Positions 1-7,816 of a stretch of DNA of 64,000 nucleotides are shown piece after piece; within the stretch, counting starts at the first letter, position 1, and every line of letters starts with the position of its first letter. A program made the position numbers and the translations under genes. Location: NCBI GenBank assembly GCA_019241645.1, contig JAFAWQ010000023.1:1-64000 (forward strand), read 5' to 3'. The stretch comes from Alphaproteobacteria bacterium (lineage in GTDB: Bacteria; Pseudomonadota; Alphaproteobacteria; Micropepsales; Micropepsaceae). The notes beneath the pieces are model-generated. The model was not told the origin of the DNA and did no database searches. It saw only the letters and a program-made list of their open reading frames with translations.

Positions 1-58
1 CCTTGGGCTCTTGGCAGCGAGGGGCTAGGTTCCCACCTGCTTTTCGAAGGGGACACCC

Positions 59-1963
59 GTGAACCGTTTTCTCGCCGCCGCGAGCCTGCTTGCGCTTTGC
101 GTTATTTCCGCGCCGCCCTTAGCCGCCGACGCAGCTCCACCCGCCGCCAATGGCGCGCCGGAAACCGGTATGTGGGATTTGCGGGATCTGTATCCCACGC
201 CCGAAGCCTGGAGCGCGGCCTACACACGCGTGCGGGGCCAGGCGCAGGCGCTCGACCAATACAAAGGGACGCTCGGCAAAAGTCCTCATGCGATGCTGAA
301 AGCGCTGTCGGCCATCAGCGACGTGCAGAAGGAAGCAACCCGCCTTGCGGTCTACGCCTCGCTGAAGGCCGACGAGGATGTGCGCACCGCCGTGAATCAG
401 GAGCGTCAGCAATCCGCGCAGCAACTCGGCACCTTGATGCAGGAGAAGACAGCGTGGCTGCGGCCGGAAATCATCGGCATCGGCCAGAAGAGAGTGCTCG
501 TCTTCGAAGCGAAGTCGCCGGAGTTGAAGCGCCGCTTTGCCTTCCAGCTCGACAATGCGTTGCGCTATGCGCCGCATGTTTTGAGCCTCCAGTCGGAAGG
601 CGTGATTGCGGCGGCAGGCGATGTCTTCGCTCAGCCCAATTCCATCTACAGCCAGCTGGCGAATGGCGAACTGCCGCGGCCCGAGGTGACACTGTCTGAC
701 GGCACGAAGGTGAAGCTCGACCAGGCTGCCTACACCAAATATCGCACTGCCGCGAACCGCGCAGACCGCAAGAAGGTATTCGATACCTTCTGGCCCTCCT
801 TCAGTGCGTTCAACGGCACCTTCGGGCAAACGCTGACGACGCAGGTGCAGGAAGAAGTATTCGACGCCAAGGTACGCCACTTCCCCAATTCGTTGGCAGA
901 TGCAACTTTCGCGGACAACATGCCGGAAGCGGTGTACCGGCAGCTCGTCGCGCAAGCGAACAGAAGCCTGCCGACGCTGCACCGCTATTTGCGTCTGCGC
1001 AAGAAGGCGCTCGGCATCACCGACGACCTGCGCTACTACGACGTGTACGTCCCGATCTTCGATCTGCCGAATCCACCGAAATTTTCCGTGGCGGATTCAG
1101 AGAAGATCGCACTCGATGTCGACCAGATCTACGGGCCGGAATACCTCTCGCTGCTGAAGCAGGGTTTCGCCGGCACCTGGATGAATGTTTATCCGCATCC
1201 CGGCAAGGCCAACGGCGCCTATATGAACGGCTCAGCCTATGATGTGCATCCGTATCTGCTGTTCAACAACCATGACGATTACGAGTCGCTGTCGACCTTC
1301 GTGCACGAATGGGGACATGCCGTTCACACGCTGCTGACCACGAAGACCCAGCCATACGAAAATGCCGGCTACTCGACCTTCATCGCCGAGACGGCGTCGA
1401 TCGGCAACGAGATGCTATTGAACGACTACATGGTGGCGCATGCGAAAAACGATGCCGAAAAGGAATACTACCTGGGACAGGGCCTGGAGCTGATCCGCGG
1501 CACCTTCTTCCGCCAGACCATGTTCGCCGAATTCCAGCTGCAGTTGCACGAAGTCATCGAAAAGGGCGGCACGCTCTCCGGCGAGAAGATGACGGGCATG
1601 TATTGCGACCTGCTGAAGAAATACTATGGCGATGCACAGGGCGCGATGAAGGTTGATCCCGCCTATTGCATCGAATGGGCCTACATCCCGCATTTCTACT
1701 ACGGCTTCTATGTTTATCAGTACGCGACCTCGATGGCCGGCGCCGCGCAGTTCGCCGACGCCATCGAGCATGAGGGCGCGCCGGCGCGCGACCGCTTCAT
1801 CGCCATGCTGAAGGCCGGAGGTTCGGATTATCCATACACGCTTTACAAAAAGGCCGGCCTCGATATGGCCTCGCCGGCGCCTTACGAGGCGCTCGCCGCG
1901 CGCATGAACCGCATCATGGATCAGATCGAAGCCATCGAGGCAAAGAAGGGGAAATCGCAATGA
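59..1963 (+). CDS. pepF: Exported M3-family oligoendopeptidase F-like metallopeptidase
   Basis: Zinc peptidase that should cleave short peptides. The zinc motif HEWGH lies at residues 416-420, with E444 in FIAETAS as the likely third ligand. At 634 residues the length suits the M3/PepF family. The first 25 or so residues form a signal peptide (hydrophobic core, then small residues and Ala-Asp-Ala), so the enzyme probably acts in the periplasm, whereas most M3 enzymes are cytosolic. The start is GTG, preceded by AAGGGGA at about 46-52. Its TGA overlaps the ATG of the next gene by four bases, so the two are probably translationally coupled. Confidence 0.9.
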   Translation: MNRFLAAASLLALCVISAPPLAADAAPPAANGAPETGMWDLRDLYPTPEAWSAAYTRVRGQAQALDQYKGTLGKSPHAMLKALSAISDVQKEATRLAVYASLKADEDVRTAVNQERQQSAQQLGTLMQEKTAWLRPEIIGIGQKRVLVFEAKSPELKRRFAFQLDNALRYAPHVLSLQSEGVIAAAGDVFAQPNSIYSQLANGELPRPEVTLSDGTKVKLDQAAYTKYRTAANRADRKKVFDTFWPSFSAFNGTFGQTLTTQVQEEVFDAKVRHFPNSLADATFADNMPEAVYRQLVAQANRSLPTLHRYLRLRKKALGITDDLRYYDVYVPIFDLPNPPKFSVADSEKIALDVDQIYGPEYLSLLKQGFAGTWMNVYPHPGKANGAYMNGSAYDVHPYLLFNNHDDYESLSTFVHEWGHAVHTLLTTKTQPYENAGYSTFIAETASIGNEMLLNDYMVAHAKNDAEKEYYLGQGLELIRGTFFRQTMFAEFQLQLHEVIEKGGTLSGEKMTGMYCDLLKKYYGDAQGAMKVDPAYCIEWAYIPHFYYGFYVYQYATSMAGAAQFADAIEHEGAPARDRFIAMLKAGGSDYPYTLYKKAGLDMASPAPYEALAARMNRIMDQIEAIEAKKGKSQ

Positions 1964-4032
1964 TCAAATTTGCTGCGCTCGCATTCACGGGTTCGCTCTT
2001 CGCTTCCGGGGCCTTTGCGCAAACGCCATCGGCGCCGGCGGCGGGAACGCCGACCGAGCAGCTGGCCAAGCCCCCTGCCGACGCAAAGGTATGGGCAATC
2101 ACCTCCGGCGGCGGCGCCGCGCGGCACGGCTCGGTCTCGTTGTGGACGGCGCCGGACGGCACACACTGGTCGCGCTACAGCATGAATTTGCGCGGCTTCG
2201 TCAACGAGGTCGACGAGCAGAACCGCTTCGCGCCGGACGGCACCCTGCAAAGCATAATCATCCGCGGCCACACACCCGGCGGCGACGCTGCCGAAACCTA
2301 CGAGGTGAAAGACGGCCAGTACCGCTGGACGAGCCCGGTGGATCACGGCGAGGGCAAGGCGCGGCCGGGCCTGGAATACGTGGCCTTCGGCGGCAGCTTC
2401 GATTCCTTCAGCTTCATCATCGATGACCTGCTGAAGGCACAGGATCATTCTGTCGATCTGCTGCCGTCGGGCCGCGCACAGCTGGAACCGCTGACCACAT
2501 TGACCGTCTCGAACGGTAGCGAAACCAAAACCCTGACGGCTTACGCGCTCAACGGTATCGGTCTCTCGCCATTCCCGATCTGGATGGACGGCAACAAACT
2601 CTTCGGCATCGCCACCGTTTTGGAGTTCCTTCCCGAGGGATGGGCCAAGGTTGGTCCGCAGCTCTCGAAAGCACAGGACGAAGCGTTGGCGAAACGCGCG
2701 CCGGAACTGGTGGCGAAAATCGCACGAACGCCTGCCGGGCCTGTCGCCTTCCGCAACGTAAAACTCTACGATGCCGACGCGTGCATGTTCCGCGATGGCA
2801 TGACGGTGGTCGTGGCGAACGGGCACGTTGCCTCGGTTGCACCTGCCGCAAAGGCAAAGATTCCCGCCAATGCGGAAACGATCGACGGCACGGGCAAAAC
2901 CCTCGTCCCGGGCTTGTGGGACAATCACCAGCATTACGGCGATGACTCGACCGGTCCGCTGTTGCTCGCGTCCGGCATCACCTCAGTGCGCGATCCGGGC
3001 AACCAGATCAATGAGCTGTGGGCGCGCAAGAAGCGCATCGATGCAGGCCAGTTGCTCGGCCAGCGCATCGTGCCCTCGCTGCTGATCGACGGCGCAGGCC
3101 CATACACGGCGCAGGTGGCGGAAGTCGCGCACAACAAGGACGAAGCGCTCGCGGCCGTGCGCAAAGCCAAGCGCATGGGCTATTTCGGCATCAAGATCTA
3201 CGGCTCGATGGACCCATCATGGGTGAAGCCGATGGCTGCGCTGGCACACCAGCTGGGCTTGCGCGTCCACGGCCATATCCCGCACGGCATGCGTCCGCTG
3301 CAGGCCGCGCGCGACGGCTATGACGAGATCACGCACATGAACTTCGTCATGATGCAGGCGATGCCTGGGGACGTCGTGCAGAAGTCCAACACGGTGGCGC
3401 GCATTGCCGGCACCGGCAAATACGCGGCCGACGTCGACCTGCACTCGAAGGAAATGACCGCTTATTTCGACGAGTTGGGCAAGCGGCACATGGCAGTCGA
3501 TCCCACCCTTGTGGTCCTGGAAGGTTCGCTGGTCCCTGATCCGGGAACCATTCCCCCTTCTGATGCGCCCTATGCGGATACCCTGCCGCCGCAGCTTGTG
3601 CGCGGGCTGCTGCAGAGCGCGCTGGCGCCCGAACCGGATATGTCCCGCGAGCGCATGCGGGCGAGCTTCGCCAAGGTTCAGGCGATCGTGCCGGAGCTGG
3701 AGAAGCGCCACGTGACCATTCTCGCCGGAACCGATGGTTTCGGGTTCGAGCTGATCCACGAACTTGAGCTGTACGTGCAGGCCGGGCTCACGCCGGAGCA
3801 GGCACTGGCGACGGCAACGATCAATCCGGCGAAAGCATACCACATGGCGAAGGAGACCGGCTCGCTGGCGAAAGGCAAACTTGCCGAACTCGCGCTCATC
3901 GATGGCGATCCGCAAAAGAACATCGGCGAGCTGCGCCAGGTGGAATTGGTGATGCGCGACGGCAAGCTGATGAAGGCGGCCGACCTGCGTGCTGCCATCG
4001 GGATTACCGGCCCACCCAAACGCGCGCCGTAA
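1960..4032 (+). CDS. Exported metal-dependent amidohydrolase
   Basis: Amidohydrolase-superfamily enzyme of the imidazolonepropionase/prolidase-like type, probably hydrolysing a peptide or cyclic amide bond. A signal peptide covers about residues 1-20 (ending ASGAFA). The first 260 residues are an extra N-terminal region. The metal-binding core follows: HxH at H323/H325 in DNHQHYG, HGH at about 437-439, and the metal Asp at D592 in AGTDGFG. A typical C-terminal composite domain ends in VMRDGKLM. It overlaps the upstream exported oligopeptidase by four bases, which suggests joint periplasmic peptide breakdown. The substrate cannot be read from sequence. Confidence 0.88.
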   Translation: MIKFAALAFTGSLFASGAFAQTPSAPAAGTPTEQLAKPPADAKVWAITSGGGAARHGSVSLWTAPDGTHWSRYSMNLRGFVNEVDEQNRFAPDGTLQSIIIRGHTPGGDAAETYEVKDGQYRWTSPVDHGEGKARPGLEYVAFGGSFDSFSFIIDDLLKAQDHSVDLLPSGRAQLEPLTTLTVSNGSETKTLTAYALNGIGLSPFPIWMDGNKLFGIATVLEFLPEGWAKVGPQLSKAQDEALAKRAPELVAKIARTPAGPVAFRNVKLYDADACMFRDGMTVVVANGHVASVAPAAKAKIPANAETIDGTGKTLVPGLWDNHQHYGDDSTGPLLLASGITSVRDPGNQINELWARKKRIDAGQLLGQRIVPSLLIDGAGPYTAQVAEVAHNKDEALAAVRKAKRMGYFGIKIYGSMDPSWVKPMAALAHQLGLRVHGHIPHGMRPLQAARDGYDEITHMNFVMMQAMPGDVVQKSNTVARIAGTGKYAADVDLHSKEMTAYFDELGKRHMAVDPTLVVLEGSLVPDPGTIPPSDAPYADTLPPQLVRGLLQSALAPEPDMSRERMRASFAKVQAIVPELEKRHVTILAGTDGFGFELIHELELYVQAGLTPEQALATATINPAKAYHMAKETGSLAKGKLAELALIDGDPQKNIGELRQVELVMRDGKLMKAADLRAAIGITGPPKRAP

Positions 4033-4143
4033 GGTAGGCCGACATTGGCATTTTCTTCACGGGAGGTGCCGGAACTGTCGCGCAAAAGTTCGCGTTACAC
4101 GTTCGGTGGACTGCTGGGGCTCAACCTATTCAGGAGAAATGAG

Positions 4144-5166
4144 ATGCCCCAGGATCAGAGATACGGGCGCCGGTCTTCCCGTCACGATTGGGAAGACGAG
4201 CGCGATCGCGGCTATGGCCGTGGCGGTGAAAGCTGGCGAAACGAGTCCGGCAGCTACCGCAGCAGCCCCTACGAAAATGAACGCAGTGGGTCGCCTTATG
4301 AACACGATACCCGGCAGGACCGGGACTATCAGGGCACGCTGCGCGCGGGAAATTACGGCCGGTACGAGGACGACGATTTTGCCTCCGAACAGCGCTTTTC
4401 CGGGATGAGGTCTGGGCGAAGATATGGCGAAGAATACGGCAGCCGCGGCAGCTACAGCATGAGCGGAAGTGGCAGCCGCGGTGGTGAATCGAGCGGCCGA
4501 CGCGGCATGCGGAACTACAGCAGCGAATACGGCGACCGGTACAGCCGTGACTACGGCGGCCGTTCTGCCGGCGAGTATGGCAACTATGGCCAGGGCGGGG
4601 GGTACGAAGGCGGCGGCTTCGGCACCTACACACGCGACTACGAGCGGAACTACGGTGGCGGATCTTATGGCGGCGGCGAATACGGACGTGGCGAACGAAA
4701 CCATGGCAATCGCGAACGCGGTTGGTGGGATCGCGCCACCGATGAGGTCTCGTCATGGTTTGGGGACCACGACGCGGAGAGGCGGCGCGAGATGGACCAG
4801 CAGCATCGCGGGCGCGGGCCGAAGAATTACACCCGTTCCGACGATCGTATCCGTGAAGACGTTTCCGATCGCCTGACCGACGATCCGCTGGTCGACGCGT
4901 CGGAGATCGACGTCACAGTTCAGAGTCAGGAAGTGACGTTGACGGGCACGGTGAGCAGCCGCAACGAGCGACGGCTTGCCGAGGAAACCGTGGAATCCGT
5001 CTCCGGCGTGAAATACGTCCAGAACAATCTGCGCGTGAAGCCTCGCCAATCGGGTAACTTCGGAAGTTCTGGCAGCAGCTCGACATCTGGCGGCAGCTCC
5101 GGTTCGTCCGGCAGTGGCTCCTCGGACCTGCGCTCCTTCGGCAGCGGCGGCACCACGACGATGTAA
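4144..5166 (+). CDS. BON-domain protein with Gly/Arg/Tyr/Ser-rich disordered head
   Basis: A protein of 340 residues. Residues 1-205 or so are low complexity, rich in Gly, Arg, Ser and Tyr with repeated YG, RGG and GSYG patches. A charged linker (SWFGDHDAERRREMDQQ) leads to a BON domain at about 233-300, starting DRIREDVSDRL. A Gly-Ser tail of about 35 residues ends the protein. BON domains bind membranes or lipids and often occur in stress proteins. No signal peptide is seen. The start at 4144 follows AGGAGA at 4132-4137; an upstream in-frame start at 4045 is less likely. A good terminator follows. The BON call is secure; the role is not. Confidence 0.85.
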   Translation: MPQDQRYGRRSSRHDWEDERDRGYGRGGESWRNESGSYRSSPYENERSGSPYEHDTRQDRDYQGTLRAGNYGRYEDDDFASEQRFSGMRSGRRYGEEYGSRGSYSMSGSGSRGGESSGRRGMRNYSSEYGDRYSRDYGGRSAGEYGNYGQGGGYEGGGFGTYTRDYERNYGGGSYGGGEYGRGERNHGNRERGWWDRATDEVSSWFGDHDAERRREMDQQHRGRGPKNYTRSDDRIREDVSDRLTDDPLVDASEIDVTVQSQEVTLTGTVSSRNERRLAEETVESVSGVKYVQNNLRVKPRQSGNFGSSGSSSTSGGSSGSSGSGSSDLRSFGSGGTTTM

Positions 5167-5187
5167 CCTCGACTCGTGGTGGCATTG

Positions 5188-5216
5188 GAAAGGCGTCCCT
5201 CCGGGGCGCCTTTTCC
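5188..5216 (+). terminator. Rho-independent terminator after the BON gene
   Basis: The stem AAGGCGTCC pairs with GGGCGCCTT across a short CTCC loop and is followed by a T-rich run (TTTTCCTTT). It begins about 20 bases after the stop codon at 5166. Confidence 0.75.
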
Positions 5217-5282
5217 TTTCATGCCGTTGCGCCGCTGCGCGAATCATTCGCTAATCTGAGGAATCGATTCGCGGGGGCGAAT

Positions 5283-5543
5283 ATGTCGGCACAGATCGTC
5301 AGCCTCACCGGAACCGTCATTCCGTCAGAACCATTACCGGCCAACGAAACCCTGGTGCACGAACTGGAACGGCTGCTGCAGGCAGCCCGCGCCGGGCAGA
5401 TTGTCGGCATGGCGGGCGCCTACCAGCACCAGGACCGCGTTGTCACCTACTCCTATGCGGGTGCCATCGGCGGTTTCGGCCTCATCGGGGGCCTGGACTG
5501 TCTGAAGCAGCGGCTGGTGCAGCTATCGGTGAACCAGGGGTGA
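5283..5543 (+). CDS. Small conserved-type hypothetical protein
   Basis: An 86-residue protein with no transmembrane segment. An N-terminal Leu-rich amphipathic stretch (ETLVHELERLLQAAR) leads to a Gly-rich half (VGMAGAYQHQ, AGAIGGFGLIGG) and a short tail. It resembles small unassigned ORFs of alphaproteobacteria and their phages, but that resemblance is from memory. The ATG at 5283 has a weak GGGGGCG upstream. It is flanked by a terminator and by the DUF6496 gene. No function is proposed. Confidence 0.55.
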   Translation: MSAQIVSLTGTVIPSEPLPANETLVHELERLLQAARAGQIVGMAGAYQHQDRVVTYSYAGAIGGFGLIGGLDCLKQRLVQLSVNQG

Positions 5544-5599
5544 GTTTCATCGTTTCACAAAGGTTGGCATTCAAAAAGCAAGTTTGTGGGAGGTGAAAC

Positions 5600-5866
5600 A
5601 TGGCCAGATATTCCCGTAGCGCTGGAAGCGATGTGGAGCGCGCCATGCATAAGCGGAAGAAAGGCACGCTTAAGAGCGGAAAGGGCGGCAAGGGCGGCAA
5701 AGTGAAGAGCCGCAAGCAGGCCATCGCCATCGGACTCTCCGAGGCCCGCAAGAAGGGCAAGAAGGTGCCTTCAAAGAAATCTTCCAGCCGGAAATCTTCC
5801 AGCAAGACGAAACGGAAATCCTCGGGCACCCGCAAGCGGAAGAGTTCGCGCAAATCGAAATCGTAA
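5600..5866 (+). CDS. DUF6496 small Lys/Arg/Ser-rich basic protein
   Basis: An 88-residue, very basic protein. Residues 1-52 match the DUF6496 type: a start like MARYS, then MHKRKKGTLKSGKGG, then a conserved segment KSRKQAIAIGLSEARKKGK. The C-terminal half is a run of KKSSSRKSS and KRKSS units resembling H1-like tails. A nucleic-acid-binding role is a guess from composition only. The ribosome-binding site GGGAGG lies at about 5587-5592. It converges on the SIMPL gene, with only 31 bases between the stops. Confidence 0.75.
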   Translation: MARYSRSAGSDVERAMHKRKKGTLKSGKGGKGGKVKSRKQAIAIGLSEARKKGKKVPSKKSSSRKSSSKTKRKSSGTRKRKSSRKSKS

Positions 5867-5897
5867 TTCCGCAGGAATTGCGGTTCGGAAGGGCCCG

Positions 5898-6599
5898 CTA
5901 GCGGATTTCCCAGCTTACAGAGACGCTGGCCGAGACGGTCTCCTCCCCAGGCGCGACTGGAGTCATGGTGTCCGCTGCCATTGCCATGCGGATCATCGGC
6001 TGCGGCGGGCCGGCGGATCCGCCTTCCGAGATCTGTTGAATGGGCCCAAGCCTCACTCCAGCAGCGCGCGCCAGAGTCTCTGCCCTGGCCATCGCATCTT
6101 TCACCGCGGCCTCCCGAGCCTGCGACTGAAGGGGCTCCGCATCGCGAACTGAGAAGGCAATGTCGCCCAACGTATTGGCGCCGGAGGACACTAATGCGTC
6201 GACGGCCGCGCCGACCTTGTCGATATCATCCAGCGTGACGCTTACGGTGTTTGAAACCTGATATCCGACAACCCGCCGCGGCTGCCGCGAATCGTTCGGA
6301 TATTGCGGCTGAACCGACAGCTGCGAAGTCTGGATGGCACGCTCGGGAATCCCGAAACGATGCAGGGTATCGAACACAGCATTCATGGCGCGGGAGTTTG
6401 CCGCGAGCGCGGCGCCGGCGGTTTTCCCGTCCGTTACAACACCGGCCGAGAGCGTCGCACGGTTCGGCTTAACTTTGACCTCACCGATACCGCTGACGGT
6501 AAGAAGCCGCGGCTGCGGCGCATTTTGCGCAAGCGCGCCAGGCGCCAGCAGGAAACCCCACAGCACAATGGTTCCGGCCCGACGCATTGCTTCGCTCAT
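5898..6599 (-). CDS. SIMPL-domain (DUF541) exported protein
   Basis: A protein of 233 residues. After a signal peptide (residues about 1-25, ending GALAQ) it reads RLLTVSGIGEVKVKPNRA, the typical opening of SIMPL/DUF541 proteins (BP26/OMP28 type), and it ends with SVSVSWEIR, the usual closing strand. The family is periplasmic or outer-membrane associated and has no clear enzymatic role. The start ATG at 6599 overlaps the stop of the glucokinase gene by four bases (ATGA), so the two are co-transcribed; a second ATG lies four codons downstream. The longer upstream frame only shadows glucokinase. Confidence 0.87.
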   Translation of the reverse strand: MSEAMRRAGTIVLWGFLLAPGALAQNAPQPRLLTVSGIGEVKVKPNRATLSAGVVTDGKTAGAALAANSRAMNAVFDTLHRFGIPERAIQTSQLSVQPQYPNDSRQPRRVVGYQVSNTVSVTLDDIDKVGAAVDALVSSGANTLGDIAFSVRDAEPLQSQAREAAVKDAMARAETLARAAGVRLGPIQQISEGGSAGPPQPMIRMAMAADTMTPVAPGEETVSASVSVSWEIR

Positions 6600-7570
6600 G
6601 AGTGCTCTCCCTGAAATTCCAGGCTGGCGCAGGCCGCGCCAAGAAACGCCGCATCCTTGTCCAAAATCAGCCGCGTGGGAATCGGTTTGACGAAGTCCGC
6701 CAACCGTCCCTTGTCCTCGAACGCGGCGCGGAACCGCGAACGGATGAGATAATCCTCGATCTTCGCGGCGATGCCACCGGCGATATACACGCCGCCGCGC
6801 GCGCCATGAGCCAGCGCGAAATCCCCCGCCGCCGCGCCGTAGATGGCGCAGAACATGTCCTGCGCTGCGCGGCACGCAGGATCGCCACGTTCAGCGCCAT
6901 GTGAAATCTCCGGCGCCTCGAGGGCGGTCGGCTTGCGGCCGGCAATTTCCTCCAGCGCCGAATACAGATTTTCCAGCCCCGGCCCCGACAGCACCCGCTC
7001 CAGCGACACGTGTCCGAAGCGCTTTGACAGCACGCACAGCACCTGCAACTGCTGATCGCCAATCGGCGCGAAGCTCATATGTCCGCCTTCGCTGGCCAGC
7101 GGCACTGCGCGTCCGCGATAGCGGGCGAGACACGACACGCCGAGGCCGGTACCGGCGCCAAGAATGGTGATCGGCGCGCCTGCCAAGCCTTCACGGTCCG
7201 GCCCGATGGCACGAAAGGCGGTTGGCGGCAAACTCGTGACGGAGAAGGCGAGCGCGGCAAAATCATTGATCAGTATGGCACGGGCGAAACCGAGCGCGCG
7301 CAAATCCTCTTCCGAGAGCTCCCAGCCGCTATTGGTGAAATGCACGCGGCCTTTCGTGATCGGCCCCGCAACGGCCAGCGCCACAGCTTTGGGCTTCCTT
7401 GCGCCAATCTGCTCGACATAGGCGCGAACCGCCGCCGCGAAACTGTCGAACTTGTCAGTTTCCAGATCGCTGCGGGCCTCGATGGGGAACGGCGGTTGCG
7501 ATGTGTCCGCGATGGCGAAGCGCGCATGCGTGCCGCCCACATCCCCAACCAGAATCCGCCGATCTGCCAT
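6596..7570 (-). CDS. glk: Glucokinase
   Basis: ATP:glucose 6-phosphotransferase, entry to glycolysis, cytosolic. The protein has 324 residues, the usual length of bacterial Glk. The N-terminal phosphate loop is VGDVGGTHARFA (residues 8-19), the sugar-binding motif is NDFAALA, a central Gly loop reads GAGTGLGVS, and the C-terminal Gly motif is GGVYIAGGIAAK. The start ATG at 7570 (MADRRILVGDVGG) is chosen because the family begins just before the phosphate loop. The gene is the first of a two-gene unit with the SIMPL gene and diverges from the tRNA. Confidence 0.92.
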   Translation of the reverse strand: MADRRILVGDVGGTHARFAIADTSQPPFPIEARSDLETDKFDSFAAAVRAYVEQIGARKPKAVALAVAGPITKGRVHFTNSGWELSEEDLRALGFARAILINDFAALAFSVTSLPPTAFRAIGPDREGLAGAPITILGAGTGLGVSCLARYRGRAVPLASEGGHMSFAPIGDQQLQVLCVLSKRFGHVSLERVLSGPGLENLYSALEEIAGRKPTALEAPEISHGAERGDPACRAAQDMFCAIYGAAAGDFALAHGARGGVYIAGGIAAKIEDYLIRSRFRAAFEDKGRLADFVKPIPTRLILDKDAAFLGAACASLEFQGEHS

Positions 7571-7669
7571 CTGCGCCTGCTTCCGCCTTGAACGGCTGTC
7601 ACCCGCAATCCTGCCTATGGATTTTCGGTTCCAGCGCCAAGTCAATTCCTGCTAGGAGGCGCACTTGGT

Positions 7670-7746
7670 GGGCCTGTAGCTCAGCTGGTTAGAGCTGGCC
7701 GCTCATAACGGTCTGGTCGCAGGTTCGAGTCCTGCCGGGCCCACCA
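7670..7746 (+). tRNA. tRNA with anticodon CAT (probably tRNA-Ile2, else elongator Met)
   Basis: A complete 77-base cloverleaf with encoded CCA. The acceptor GGGCCTG pairs with CGGGCCC and the discriminator is A. The D arm is GCTCAGCTGGTTAGAGC. The anticodon arm is GGCCG-CTCATAA-CGGTC with anticodon CAT at 7704-7706, and the T arm contains GGTTCGAGTCC. It is not initiator tRNA: G1-C72 is paired and the anticodon stem lacks the three G-C pairs. The acceptor stem resembles alphaproteobacterial tRNA-Ile, which favours the lysidine-modified Ile2 species, but sequence by eye cannot exclude elongator tRNA-Met. Confidence 0.93.
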
Positions 7747-7816
7747 GCAGCATCGCCGGGGCGTCGAGAATGTGCTAGGTTTCGACGGCAGGCAGCTTGG
7801 CTGCGGAGGGGTGACA

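Noticed and set aside
1921-2934. A 337-residue open frame on the minus strand
   Set aside because: Antisense to the amidohydrolase gene and without recognisable features.
7670-7746. Initiator tRNA-fMet
   Set aside because: The first pair G1-C72 is intact and the anticodon stem lacks three consecutive G-C pairs, both of which mark initiators.
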